This document shows positions 14,679 to 22,705 of a DNA stretch of 64,000 nucleotides, one piece after another. Position 1 is the stretch's first letter; each line of letters begins with the position of its first letter. Made by a program: the position numbers and the translations under genes. This DNA is from Microtetraspora niveoalba (GTDB lineage Bacteria > Actinomycetota > Actinomycetes > Streptosporangiales > Streptosporangiaceae), in contig NZ_BBYM01000026.1 in assembly GCF_001570405.1 (NCBI RefSeq), positions 62,001 to 126,000 of the forward strand. The letters run 5' to 3'. A model generated the notes under the pieces. It saw only the letters and a program-made list of their open reading frames with translations, was not told where the DNA came from and searched no databases.

Positions 14679-16959
14679 GGACGTCTCCCTCCTCGGCCGC
14701 GAGCGGGAAGCCCGTCCGCCGCGGGGTCGCGGGGGCGGCGCCCGCCGGCAGGCCCAGCTCACGGTCGAGCCGCCGCCGCAGCTCCTCGGTGTACGGCTCC
14801 TCGACGCCGGCGAGTTCGAGCGGCGTGCTCCGGCGGCGGGCGGCCTCCTCCGCGCCCAGCACGGCGGCGGGCATGAGCATCCTGCCGAGGACGGGGAGCA
14901 TCATGCCCAGGCAGGCGGTGAGGATCGCGAACCACCAGTTGCCGATCACCCCGGTGAGGGCGAGGACGTACAGCACGGCCTCGGCGGCGGCGCCGCCGAC
15001 CAGCACGGGCTTCGCGTTCCGCAGCGCGCGGTAGCTCCCGACCAGGTCGTGGACGGTGCCGCTGGGGTTCTTGCCGACGCCCATGCCGATGAGGGCGGTG
15101 GCGACCATCGCGAGCTGGCCGATCGACGTGTACACGGTCCCCATCGCCGGATCGGCCATCGCCAGGTCGTTGAAGGTGCCGATGATGATGACGAAGCCGA
15201 CGCCCGCCATCAGGCCGCCGAACAGGGCGCCGCTGACGTATCCGATGCCGCCCACGACGGTCAGCATCACCAGGCCGAGGCTGGCCATGATGGTGAAGTT
15301 GTCCCCGGCCACGGAGCCGCTCGCGCCCGCCATCAGCACGCCGCCGAGCCCGGCGATCGCCGCCGAGAGCATGAAGACGCCGAACTTCAGCCTGACCAGG
15401 TTCTGGCCGAGCATCGCCGCCGCCGCCGGGCTGTCCTTCATCGCGGCCAGCCGCCTGCCGTACCCGCTGTTGCGCAGGGCGACCAGGCCGACCGCGATCA
15501 GCGCGAAGAGCACGGCGGCGGTCAGCAGGAACGTGAGGGGGTCGCGCAGGTCGAGCGGCCCCACCTTGAGCGGCGGGACGATCAGCGTGCCGTTCGGGAA
15601 CAGCGAGAACGTGACGCCGAAGAGGGTGTGCTCGGTGGTGTCGCGCAGCACCATGTTCGACAGGAAGACCCCGAAGGCCATGGTGGCGAGCGCCAGGTAG
15701 AGGCCGCGCAGCCGCAGCGCGGGCAGCGCGACGACGCCGCCCACGACGGCGGTCACCAGCACGGCGAGCAGGACGCCCCATAGGCTCAGGTGGGCGGCCA
15801 GCCCGGTGCCGGCCACGCCGAAGTGGAACGCGACGATCGTGGCGACCGCGCCGAACGAGAGCGGCGCGAGGTTCAGCTCGCCCGCGTACCCGGTGAGCAC
15901 GGTGAGCGAGAGCGCGATGATCGCGAACGTCATGCCGAGGGTGAACGTGGTGATCGACGAATCCTCCATGAGGAGCGAGAGCAGGAAGACGACCGCCACG
16001 AAGACGCCGCCCCAGGTCGCGGCCGAGCGCACGCTCGGGACGCGGTACCGCTCGCGGGTCCGCACGGCGGCCACGCGCAGCCGGTCCTGCGGCAGCACGA
16101 TCAGCACCACGAACAGGATGATCATCGGCAGGGAGACGCGGAAGTTGCCGGTCCACGTCCAGTCGGTCGGGAAGTACGCCATGACGTACGTGGCGGTCAT
16201 GCCGAGCACGATCGCGCCGGCGAAGGTGCGGGGGATGCTGCGCAGCCGGCCGAACATCGCGGCCGCGAACGCGTCGATGACCAGCAGCGTGAGCTGGTTG
16301 GCCTCCAACGCGCCGCCGCCGATCGGGGTGATCAGGACGCCGGCCAGGACGGCCAGGGTCGAGCCCATCGCCCAGGACAGCATGGCGACGCGGTCGGGGT
16401 TGTGCCCGGCGAGGCGGAGCAGGTCGGGGTCGTCCACGGTGGCGCGCATGACGACGCCGACGCGACTGCGGGTGAAGAGCAGCCGCAGGCCGACGGCGAT
16501 GGCGGCCGCGACGACGAGGCAGATGATCTCGTGTGCCCGGATGACCACGCCGAGCAGCTCGATCTTCGCGCTCGCCCCGAAGAACATCTCCATGATCCGG
16601 GCGTCTTCCGGATGCCAGATCCACTGGGAGAGGTAGACCATGCCGAGCAGGATCGCCACGGTCACGACGATCTTGGTGACGTCGGCGGTGTCCCGCAGCC
16701 CCTTCATGATCAGGGTGTGCAGGGCCGCGCCCATCGCGGGGCCGACCAGGCCCACCACGATGATCAATGACAGCCACATGGGCAGCCCCCACCCGTAGGT
16801 GAGCTGCCAGTAGAGGAACGTGCCCAGCATGGCCTGGGCGCCGTGGGCGAAGTTGAAGATTCCCGAAGTGTTGTACGTGAGGACCAGCCCGGAGGCCGCG
16901 ATCGCGTAGACCGACCCCAGAACGAGCCCGAGGATCGTGAAGGTCAGGAACGTGGTCAT
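14665..16959 (-). CDS. Fused HAAT permease (LivH-LivM)
   Basis: A 764-residue polytopic protein combining both HAAT permeases in one chain. The N-terminal part (about 1-295) is LivH-like, starting TILGLVLGSVYAIAASGLVLTY with FNFAHGAQAMLG. The second part (about 325-640) is LivM-like, with ITTFTLGMTFAIIALSLTVLTGYAGELNLAPLSFGAVA and GLYLALATMAFGVF. The last ~120 residues include two more hydrophobic segments and a basic/acidic cytoplasmic tail not expected in LivM. Fused HAAT permeases are known in actinomycetes. It lies between the binding protein and the two ATPases; a strong hairpin precedes it. Confidence 0.88.
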   Translation of the reverse strand: MTTFLTFTILGLVLGSVYAIAASGLVLTYNTSGIFNFAHGAQAMLGTFLYWQLTYGWGLPMWLSLIIVVGLVGPAMGAALHTLIMKGLRDTADVTKIVVTVAILLGMVYLSQWIWHPEDARIMEMFFGASAKIELLGVVIRAHEIICLVVAAAIAVGLRLLFTRSRVGVVMRATVDDPDLLRLAGHNPDRVAMLSWAMGSTLAVLAGVLITPIGGGALEANQLTLLVIDAFAAAMFGRLRSIPRTFAGAIVLGMTATYVMAYFPTDWTWTGNFRVSLPMIILFVVLIVLPQDRLRVAAVRTRERYRVPSVRSAATWGGVFVAVVFLLSLLMEDSSITTFTLGMTFAIIALSLTVLTGYAGELNLAPLSFGAVATIVAFHFGVAGTGLAAHLSLWGVLLAVLVTAVVGGVVALPALRLRGLYLALATMAFGVFLSNMVLRDTTEHTLFGVTFSLFPNGTLIVPPLKVGPLDLRDPLTFLLTAAVLFALIAVGLVALRNSGYGRRLAAMKDSPAAAAMLGQNLVRLKFGVFMLSAAIAGLGGVLMAGASGSVAGDNFTIMASLGLVMLTVVGGIGYVSGALFGGLMAGVGFVIIIGTFNDLAMADPAMGTVYTSIGQLAMVATALIGMGVGKNPSGTVHDLVGSYRALRNAKPVLVGGAAAEAVLYVLALTGVIGNWWFAILTACLGMMLPVLGRMLMPAAVLGAEEAARRRSTPLELAGVEEPYTEELRRRLDRELGLPAGAAPATPRRTGFPLAAEEGDVHAVA

Positions 16960-16990
16960 GGTTGCCCTAGGTGAGAGTGGCAGGAGCGGC

Positions 16991-17026
16991 CGGGAGGCGG
17001 GCCGGGGGGTGACGGCCCGCCTCCCG
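16991..17026 (-). terminator. Strong 13-bp hairpin between binding protein and permease genes
   Basis: CGGGAGGCGGGCC (16991-17003) pairs perfectly with GGCCCGCCTCCCG (17014-17026) over a 10-base loop. It lies in the 76-bp gap after the livK-like gene. It could be a partial terminator or 3' stabiliser that keeps binding-protein mRNA more abundant than permease mRNA. Confidence 0.5.
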
Positions 17027-17035
17027 GCGGGCGGA

Positions 17036-18454
17036 TCAGACCTGGGGCTTGATCACGTCGGGGGTGAGGAACGTGGTGGCGATCCGGTCCCCGTCGAGCT
17101 TGGTGCCCCAGGTGGCCGGGTCGGTCTTGAGCACGTTGCCCTTGTCGCACTCGAACTCGCCGACGGCCGCCGGGGCGACCTGCTTGTACGTCGAGCCGGT
17201 GAGCTTCACCAGCAGCGCGCACGAGGCCGGCATGTTGCCGCCCGGGTCGGTCGGCGCGTGCAGGCCGCCGCCGGTCCACTCGTGCACCTGCGAGAGCTTG
17301 TTCACCATGCACTGGCGGGTCAGCTCGGAGCCGCAGTCCCTGGCCGCCGTCGCCCACAGCAGGAACCCGGAGGTCGCCTGCATGCCGAGCAGCGCGATCT
17401 TGCCGCCTTCCGCGCCGACGAGGTCCATGTACTTCTTGACCGCCGGAACCTTGTCGGCGTTCTCGAACGGCTGGAAGATCAGTCCGGCGTGGATCTTGTC
17501 ACCCACGCCCGAGGTGTTCCACTTGGCGACGGCCTGGCTGTACCAGGTCGCCTCCATCACCAGCGTCGGGTGGGCGCCGACCCGGTCCAGCGCCTCGAGC
17601 AGGCTGAAGGCCGACGGGTCCGGCGTCTTCGAGGTCCACAGGGCCTTGACGCCGCACGCCTTGAACTTCTCGGCGAACGGCACGTAGCTCGGGTCGCCGT
17701 CGTTGTTGAGCTGGACTCCGCACTCCATCGGCTTGATGCCGAGGCTCTTCATGACGTTCTTGACCTTGTTGCTGCCGGTCATGACCGCCGGGGAGGTGGA
17801 CGTGATCAGGTCCACGTTCGAGGCGAACTCGGGGAAGGTCGTCGAGGCGAGCTTCATCGGCGCCCCGTTGTAGTAGTCCACCGGGTAGGGGACGGCCTCG
17901 AACTTCATCGGGCCCATCGCGGCGTTCGGCCCGACGGTGTAGCCCGCGACCACCGGCAGGTTGCAGGCGACCCGGTACTGCTCGGCGGACTCGTCCATCG
18001 CGAAGCCCTCGCCGACGAGCATGAAGTCCTGCTTGCACGCCTTCTGCATGACCGTGGCGGCCTGCATGTACGCGGCGTCGTACTGGTTGCCCTTGATCTG
18101 GCGCCCGTTGATGCCGCCCTGCGCGTTGCACCACTTGATCATGGCGCTGATCGCGTCGCCCATCTCCTTGGACAGGCCGGGGGCCTTGGTGAAGCCGCGA
18201 TCGTCGCCGTAGCCGATCGTGATCGTGGTGTCCGTGACGCCCTGGTCGGTGGCGCCCTTGGCATCCCCCTTGCCGCACGGCGACTCCAGCGTGCCGAACG
18301 TCTCCTTGACGCCGGAGTCTCCGGCCGCGGCCGTGCCACCACCGGTGGTGGCGTCCGGCACCGCGGCCGATCCCCCGCGTTCGCTGGCACACCCGGTGGC
18401 CAGCACCGTGAGGGCGACAGTGGTCGCCGCTACGCGGGCGATGGTGCCTTTCAT
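17036..18454 (-). CDS. HAAT ABC transporter substrate-binding lipoprotein
   Basis: A 472-residue periplasmic-binding-fold lipoprotein. The N terminus is a signal peptide ending VLATGC, with Cys near residue 22 as lipidation site (Ala at -3 is less usual). Mature-domain landmarks are TITIGYGDDRG, NAQGGINGRQI, a Cys-rich set of paired positions, and ATWYSQAVAKW. It is longer than LivK (about 370 aa). Extracellular binding of a steroid, bile acid or metabolite would fit the genomic setting, but the family also binds amino acids and amides. AAAGGAGA precedes the ATG. It follows an SDR gene by 83 bp on the same strand. Confidence 0.87.
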   Translation of the reverse strand: MKGTIARVAATTVALTVLATGCASERGGSAAVPDATTGGGTAAAGDSGVKETFGTLESPCGKGDAKGATDQGVTDTTITIGYGDDRGFTKAPGLSKEMGDAISAMIKWCNAQGGINGRQIKGNQYDAAYMQAATVMQKACKQDFMLVGEGFAMDESAEQYRVACNLPVVAGYTVGPNAAMGPMKFEAVPYPVDYYNGAPMKLASTTFPEFASNVDLITSTSPAVMTGSNKVKNVMKSLGIKPMECGVQLNNDGDPSYVPFAEKFKACGVKALWTSKTPDPSAFSLLEALDRVGAHPTLVMEATWYSQAVAKWNTSGVGDKIHAGLIFQPFENADKVPAVKKYMDLVGAEGGKIALLGMQATSGFLLWATAARDCGSELTRQCMVNKLSQVHEWTGGGLHAPTDPGGNMPASCALLVKLTGSTYKQVAPAAVGEFECDKGNVLKTDPATWGTKLDGDRIATTFLTPDVIKPQV

Positions 18455-18537
18455 CCGGAACTATCTCCTTTCGCCGACCGCCGTACGGCGGCCGGTATGC
18501 GGGGGGTGAGGGTGGGATTCGTCCCGATGGGAGACCA

Positions 18538-19296
18538 TCAGAAGTTGGCCTGTCCGCCGTCGAGCGGCACGGTGGCGCCGGTGAGATAGCGCAGGTCGGG
18601 GCCGACCAGCGCGACCACGGCCCGGCCGATGTCCTGCTCGCAGTCGCCGACGTAGCCGAGCGGGATGGTCCGGCAGAACTCCTCCGCCTCGGCGGGGTTC
18701 GCCTCCATCCAGCGCTTCAGCCCGGGCGAGAGCGCGTGCGGGGCGATCGAGTTGGCGCGGATGCCGTCCACACCCCACTCCGCCGCCGCCGTCCTGGTCA
18801 GCGAGCGGAGCGCCTGCTTGGCCGCCGCGTACGCGCCGTAGGTCGTGGGATCCCACCGGACCGTGGCCGAGCTGATCAGGTTCACGATGCTGCCGCCGCC
18901 CCGCTCCTTCATGTGGGGGTGGCAGGCGCGCATGAACGCGAACGCCGCGAAGGGTCCGCTGCGGAAGCCCTTCTGGAAGGCGGCGTCGTCCATGGAGAGC
19001 AGCGGTCCGTACGAACCCGAGTAGGCGTTGTTGACGAGGATGTCGACTCCGCCGAACCGCGCGACCACCTCGGCGACGACCGCGGGGACCGCCTCGGTGT
19101 CGATCACATCGCAGAGGAAGGGTTCGGCCCGCGCGCCGCGTTCACGGATCAGGTCGCAGGTCGTCTCCAGCTTCGGCATGGTCCGGCCGAGCACCGCGAT
19201 GGACGCGCCTTCCGAGGCGAGCGCGAGGGCGATTCCTTGTCCGACACCCTGGCCGGCCCCGGTCACGATGGCGATCTTCCCGTCGAGGGTTCCCAT
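18538..19296 (-). CDS. SDR oxidoreductase upstream of the ABC importer
   Basis: A 252-residue classical SDR. TGAGQGVG binds the cofactor, NNAYSG replaces the usual NNAG, the catalytic Ser is in LISSATVRW, YAAAK supplies Tyr/Lys, and GATVPLDGGQ closes the fold. Its own promoter region carries two copies of the locus palindrome, and it precedes the importer genes on the same strand, so it may be the first gene of an SDR-importer operon. A hydroxysteroid or 3-hydroxyacyl-CoA substrate is plausible, not shown. Confidence 0.85.
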   Translation of the reverse strand: MGTLDGKIAIVTGAGQGVGQGIALALASEGASIAVLGRTMPKLETTCDLIRERGARAEPFLCDVIDTEAVPAVVAEVVARFGGVDILVNNAYSGSYGPLLSMDDAAFQKGFRSGPFAAFAFMRACHPHMKERGGGSIVNLISSATVRWDPTTYGAYAAAKQALRSLTRTAAAEWGVDGIRANSIAPHALSPGLKRWMEANPAEAEEFCRTIPLGYVGDCEQDIGRAVVALVGPDLRYLTGATVPLDGGQANF

Positions 19297-19363
19297 TGAT
19301 CTCCCGTTTCACCGTGTGATGGCCGCAATAGTGAATGTGATCCCGCACACGCTGAGCAGGCAG

Positions 19364-19432
19364 TCCCGCTCACCGGGAACATCTCTTCGACCACGGCGCG
19401 CACACGCGGGAGGGCGTCCCGCTGGCCGGAAA
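19364..19432 (-). promoter_or_regulatory. Two tandem copies of the locus palindrome
   Basis: TCCCGCTCACCGGGAA (19364-19379) is a perfect TCCCG-N-T-N-A-N-CGGGA site whose near edge is 68 bp from the SDR start. TCCCGCTGGCCGGAAA (19417-19432) is a weaker copy 53 bp further upstream. The tandem arrangement is unique in the window. Confidence 0.55.
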
Positions 19433-19460
19433 GATCGCTCCGGCCCCCTCGTCCCGGCTG

Positions 19461-20063
19461 TCAGCCGCGGGCCGCCTCGGCGGTCACCGCCTCGGCGATG
19501 AAGGTCGCCGCGGCCGCCGATCGCGCCGGCAGATCGTAGGTGTGATCCAGTCGCCAGCACCGGAGGACCGACAGGTAGACGGCCCCGATCATCTCCGTCA
19601 GCAGTTCCGGATCGTGATCGGTCCGCACGTCGCCCTGGTCGAGCCCGGCGTCGACGAGCCGCCGGAGTTGCGCGTGGAACATCGCGTTCCGCGGCGCGCT
19701 CACCTCGGGCCGGGCGAGGTCCGGCTCCAGCTCGGCCGTCACGACCTCGAGGTAGCCGGGATGACGTTCGGTCGAGCGTACGACGGCCTCGAACACCCTG
19801 CGGATCCGTTCCCGTGTCGGGAGCGGAAGGGCGAGGTGCTGGTCGATGAACGCCGCCAGCAGGTCCATCTCGTCCGCCCACAGCGCGGCCAGCACGTCGT
19901 CCTTCGACCGGAAGTAGTTGAAGAACGTTGCGCGGGACACTCCGGCGGCTTGGGCGAGATCGTCCGCCGTGGTGCCGGCCACGCCGCGTTCGGCGTACAG
20001 GATCTTGGCGGCCTTCAGTATCCGCGCGTGCGTCTCGCGCTTGTTGCGCTCCCGAGCGCCCAT
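19461..20063 (-). CDS. TetR-family transcriptional regulator
   Basis: A 200-residue TetR regulator. The helix-turn-helix is at about residues 29-57 (GTTADDLAQAAGVSRATFFNYFRSK in the canonical place). The C-terminal domain ends DHTYDLPARSAAAATFIAEAV, common in actinomycete TetR proteins. It lies between the kinase/CrtC-like pair and the SDR-importer genes, all on one strand, so either group could be its target. The nearest unexplained operator-like site is TAGAC-N5-GTCTA at 22555-22569. The ATG at 20063 precedes GARERNKRETHARIL, a typical N-terminal arm. Confidence 0.85.
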   Translation of the reverse strand: MGARERNKRETHARILKAAKILYAERGVAGTTADDLAQAAGVSRATFFNYFRSKDDVLAALWADEMDLLAAFIDQHLALPLPTRERIRRVFEAVVRSTERHPGYLEVVTAELEPDLARPEVSAPRNAMFHAQLRRLVDAGLDQGDVRTDHDPELLTEMIGAVYLSVLRCWRLDHTYDLPARSAAAATFIAEAVTAEAARG

Positions 20064-20182
20064 CCCGGCATCCCCTTCCGCCCGCGGCACCGTGCCCCGC
20101 ACCCTAAAGGACGAGGGGGCACGGGCCCGCTGCTCAGGGGTGCCGTACGGCCCGGTCGATCGGGGATCGACCGGCGGGCCCG

Positions 20183-21283
20183 CTACGGCGCCATGTCCAG
20201 GTAGCCGACGAATCCGGAGGGGTCGTGCCGCCCGATCACCGCGTGCTCGAACATGCCCCAGCCCTCCCGGCCGTCGCAGGTCGCACGCGCGATGTGATCG
20301 ATCGTCGCGTACGGAAGCATCGCGACGATGTCCGGGGCGCCGAGGTCGTACTCCGACAGCAGGCTCCAGTTCCGGCCGCGCCACTGACCGTGGGTCCAGT
20401 CGGGGTCCCCGCTGTAGCCCGCGCCGAGGTTCAGCGAGATGTACCCCAGCAGGTCGAGGTCCACGGTCAGCGGCTCACCGGACGGCGTCGCCAGGTGCAG
20501 CCTCGCCGACTCCGGCATCCGGGTCCCGCTGCGATACGTGATCTCCGAGCGCGGCCACCCGAGCTGCTCGATCGTGCCGTCGGCGAACACCCGCGTGGCG
20601 TGGTTGAGCGTCCGGTAGCCGTCCGGGCTCTCCTGCATGATCACCATCAGCGCGAAGTCGTCGAAGCGCAACGGCACATACGTCCACCAGTGACCGCCGA
20701 TCGGTTCGTCGGCCATGCGGCCGGCCGGGTCCGGGTCGCCGCTCGGCCGGATTCCCCACGAGCGGTCCCGGGAGCCCGTCCAGACGTCGGGATCGACGGC
20801 GAACTCCGTCCCCGCGGCGTTCAGGACGCCCGACCAGCTCCCGACCTGCGCGAAGCGGGTCGCGTCGAGGATCGGCCGGGGGCCGGCCGTCAACATGTGA
20901 TGCTCCTCGAGCACGCTCGGGAAGGACCCCTCCCAGGTCAGGTCGAAAGACAGCTCCTCGTGCTCGCAGATCAGGCGCACCCGCTGCAGCGGCTCGATCA
21001 CCTCGACCCGGTAGCCGCCGACCTCGGCCTGCGTCGACCGCCGGTCGTGGGCGTCGGAGAACCGGACCGCCCACTGCCGGTCGCCACGGCGAACGGTCGC
21101 GAAGGCGTCGACCACGCCGAGGTTCGGGTAGACCCCGAGGCCGGTGATCAGGAAGACGTCCCCGGTGCGGTCGTGCGCGTTGAAATAGCACCGGTCGTAG
21201 AAGTTCCGATCGCTGGTGGCGACGCGCGCCATCGACAGCGGAGCCTGGTGGATGGGGAACTCGTCGAGCGGATGGGGCCTCAT
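20183..21283 (-). CDS. CrtC-like (hydroxyneurosporene synthase-fold) protein, unknown function
   Basis: A 366-residue soluble protein. Its pattern of Trp/Tyr-rich beta strands (GGHWWTYVPLRFDDFALMV, FEHAVIGRHDPSGFVGYLD) resembles the lipocalin-like CrtC/tocopherol-cyclase superfamily that acts on isoprenoid-like lipids. I recognise only that distant likeness. Its start overlaps the stop of the upstream APH-like kinase (TGATG), so the two are translationally coupled and likely act together. No signal peptide is evident. Binding or hydrating a steroid-like lipid is a possibility; catalytic residues cannot be named. Confidence 0.7.
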   Translation of the reverse strand: MRPHPLDEFPIHQAPLSMARVATSDRNFYDRCYFNAHDRTGDVFLITGLGVYPNLGVVDAFATVRRGDRQWAVRFSDAHDRRSTQAEVGGYRVEVIEPLQRVRLICEHEELSFDLTWEGSFPSVLEEHHMLTAGPRPILDATRFAQVGSWSGVLNAAGTEFAVDPDVWTGSRDRSWGIRPSGDPDPAGRMADEPIGGHWWTYVPLRFDDFALMVIMQESPDGYRTLNHATRVFADGTIEQLGWPRSEITYRSGTRMPESARLHLATPSGEPLTVDLDLLGYISLNLGAGYSGDPDWTHGQWRGRNWSLLSEYDLGAPDIVAMLPYATIDHIARATCDGREGWGMFEHAVIGRHDPSGFVGYLDMAP

Positions 21284-22443
21284 CACTGCTTCTCCCATTC
21301 GTAGGATCCGTCGATCAGCCGCGCGAGCATGCTGTGGTGCAGCACGTATTCGTCCGGGTTCTCGTGGGCCGACACCTCGCCGAACTGGATCCGGCGCCGT
21401 TCGATCCGGGACATCACGATCCCGTGCCGCAGCGCGGCGTACACGAGGTAGAAGTCGAGGTCGCGCAGCTCGACGCCCGCGCTGCGCTCGTACTGCGCCA
21501 CCACGTCCGCGCGGGTGAACATCTCGGGCAGGCCGGGCATCGAGAACAGCTCCGCGATGTCCTGGAACATGCGATGGAAGAAGATGAACCAGCCCAGATC
21601 CAGCTCGCGGGGAGCGAGCGCGGCCAGCTCCCAGTCGAGCACCGCGACCGGCGCGACGCCGTCGTACATGATGTTGCCGATGCGCGCGTCGCCCCAGCAC
21701 AGCACGTCGGGCGACGGATCGGCCGGCCAGTGCGCCTCGCACCAGTCGAACGCCCGCTCAAGGACGGGAATGCGCAGCCCGTCCTGACCGCGGGTCCACT
21801 CGTAGTATCGGCGCTCGTTCTCGAAATGCCGGCGCAGGCCGGACTCTCCGTCGGCGGGAGCGAGCGCGGGAAGCCGGCCCGCCGGATCCTCGATCTCGTG
21901 GATGCGGGCCAGGACGTCGACGGTGCGCGCCTGCAGGTCCCGCCGTTCCGCCGCGTCGAGCTCGTGCAACCAGCCGCCGAACACGTACGGGGGGTTGTCG
22001 ACGGGCACGGAACCGGTCAGGCGGTCCATCACGAGGAACGGCACGCCGAGCGGCTCACCGGAGTTCTCCACCCAGCGGACGCGCGGAACCGGCACGTCGC
22101 CGTGCCTGCTCACCGCCGTGATGACGTCGAACTGGCGTTGGAGGTCGTAGGCGGGGAACACGGGTACGGCCGTCGCCTCCGGGGCGAGCCTGGCGACGAG
22201 CTCGGCGGTCCGGCGGCTCGCACCGTCGGCGCTCCACTCCAGGTCGAACAGCACGGTGACGCTGGACATCCCCGATTGGCCGGGGCGGCTGAGGTTGCGC
22301 ACCTGAACGTCGTCGGTGCCGAGCTGATCGGCCAGCCACGCGGTCAGTGAGGCCTGAAGCTCCTCCAGACCCCGCCGGCTGGTCGTGATGTTCGTCCGCG
22401 CGCCTTCGGGCAGCGCGCTGTCGTGAGTACTTCTGTCGGTCAT
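21283..22443 (-). CDS. APH/choline-kinase-family phosphotransferase
   Basis: A 386-residue protein with the aminoglycoside-phosphotransferase fold. The catalytic loop is CWGDARIGNIMYDG (Asp and Asn as base and metal ligand) followed by AVLDWELAALAPRELDLGWF, and the N-terminal lobe has a VARLAP strand. The closest types I recall are the kinase domains of ACAD10/ACAD11, which phosphorylate 4-hydroxyacyl-CoAs, and related enzymes in lipid-degrading actinomycetes. A hydroxyl on a steroid or its side chain is therefore a possible substrate (inference). GAAGGAAGT precedes the ATG at 22443. Operon partner: the CrtC-like gene. Confidence 0.8.
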   Translation of the reverse strand: MTDRSTHDSALPEGARTNITTSRRGLEELQASLTAWLADQLGTDDVQVRNLSRPGQSGMSSVTVLFDLEWSADGASRRTAELVARLAPEATAVPVFPAYDLQRQFDVITAVSRHGDVPVPRVRWVENSGEPLGVPFLVMDRLTGSVPVDNPPYVFGGWLHELDAAERRDLQARTVDVLARIHEIEDPAGRLPALAPADGESGLRRHFENERRYYEWTRGQDGLRIPVLERAFDWCEAHWPADPSPDVLCWGDARIGNIMYDGVAPVAVLDWELAALAPRELDLGWFIFFHRMFQDIAELFSMPGLPEMFTRADVVAQYERSAGVELRDLDFYLVYAALRHGIVMSRIERRRIQFGEVSAHENPDEYVLHHSMLARLIDGSYEWEKQ

Positions 22444-22554
22444 GACGGCACTTCCTTCGGGGGGGTCGAGCGCCGAACTGTCCACCGATGCCCTGGGCGC
22501 GGATACCCGGATGACGGCCGATCTGCGGGTTCCCGGCGGCAGGTGGCCCAAATA

Positions 22555-22569
22555 TAGACTCGGGGTCTA
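22555..22569 (-). promoter_or_regulatory. TAGAC-N5-GTCTA operator-like inverted repeat
   Basis: TAGAC (22555-22559) and GTCTA (22565-22569) are perfect arms around TCGGG, set in an AT-rich patch (ATATAGAC...TCTAATTTTTGTATA) that stands out from the GC-rich surroundings. It lies 112 bp upstream of the kinase start and probably overlaps its promoter. A TetR-type repressor site is likely; the gene at 19461-20063 is the nearest candidate. Confidence 0.5.
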
Positions 22570-22610
22570 ATTTTTGTATACCCGTTGTGCTTTCCGGCGG
22601 AGGCGGTGCC

Positions 22611-22700
22611 GGCCGTCACGGGGTCGGCCGTCACACGGTCGGCCGTCGCGGGGTCGGCCGTCACACGGTCGGCCGTCGCGGGGTCGGCCGTCACGGTGCC
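22611..22700. repeat. 15-bp tandem repeat x6 downstream of the sulfatase
   Basis: Six 15-bp units alternate between GGCCGTCACACGGTC-like and GGCCGTCGCGGGGTC-like forms from 22611 to 22700, ending 6 bp before the sulfatase stop. The alternation gives a near-perfect 30-bp higher-order repeat. Confidence 0.85.
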
Positions 22701-22705
22701 GGCCA

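Noticed and set aside
18480-18537. Copy of the locus palindrome before the binding-protein gene (TCGTCCCGATGGGAGA)
   Set aside because: The arms TCCC/GGGA are separated by only two bases and lack the T-N-A core; not the same motif.
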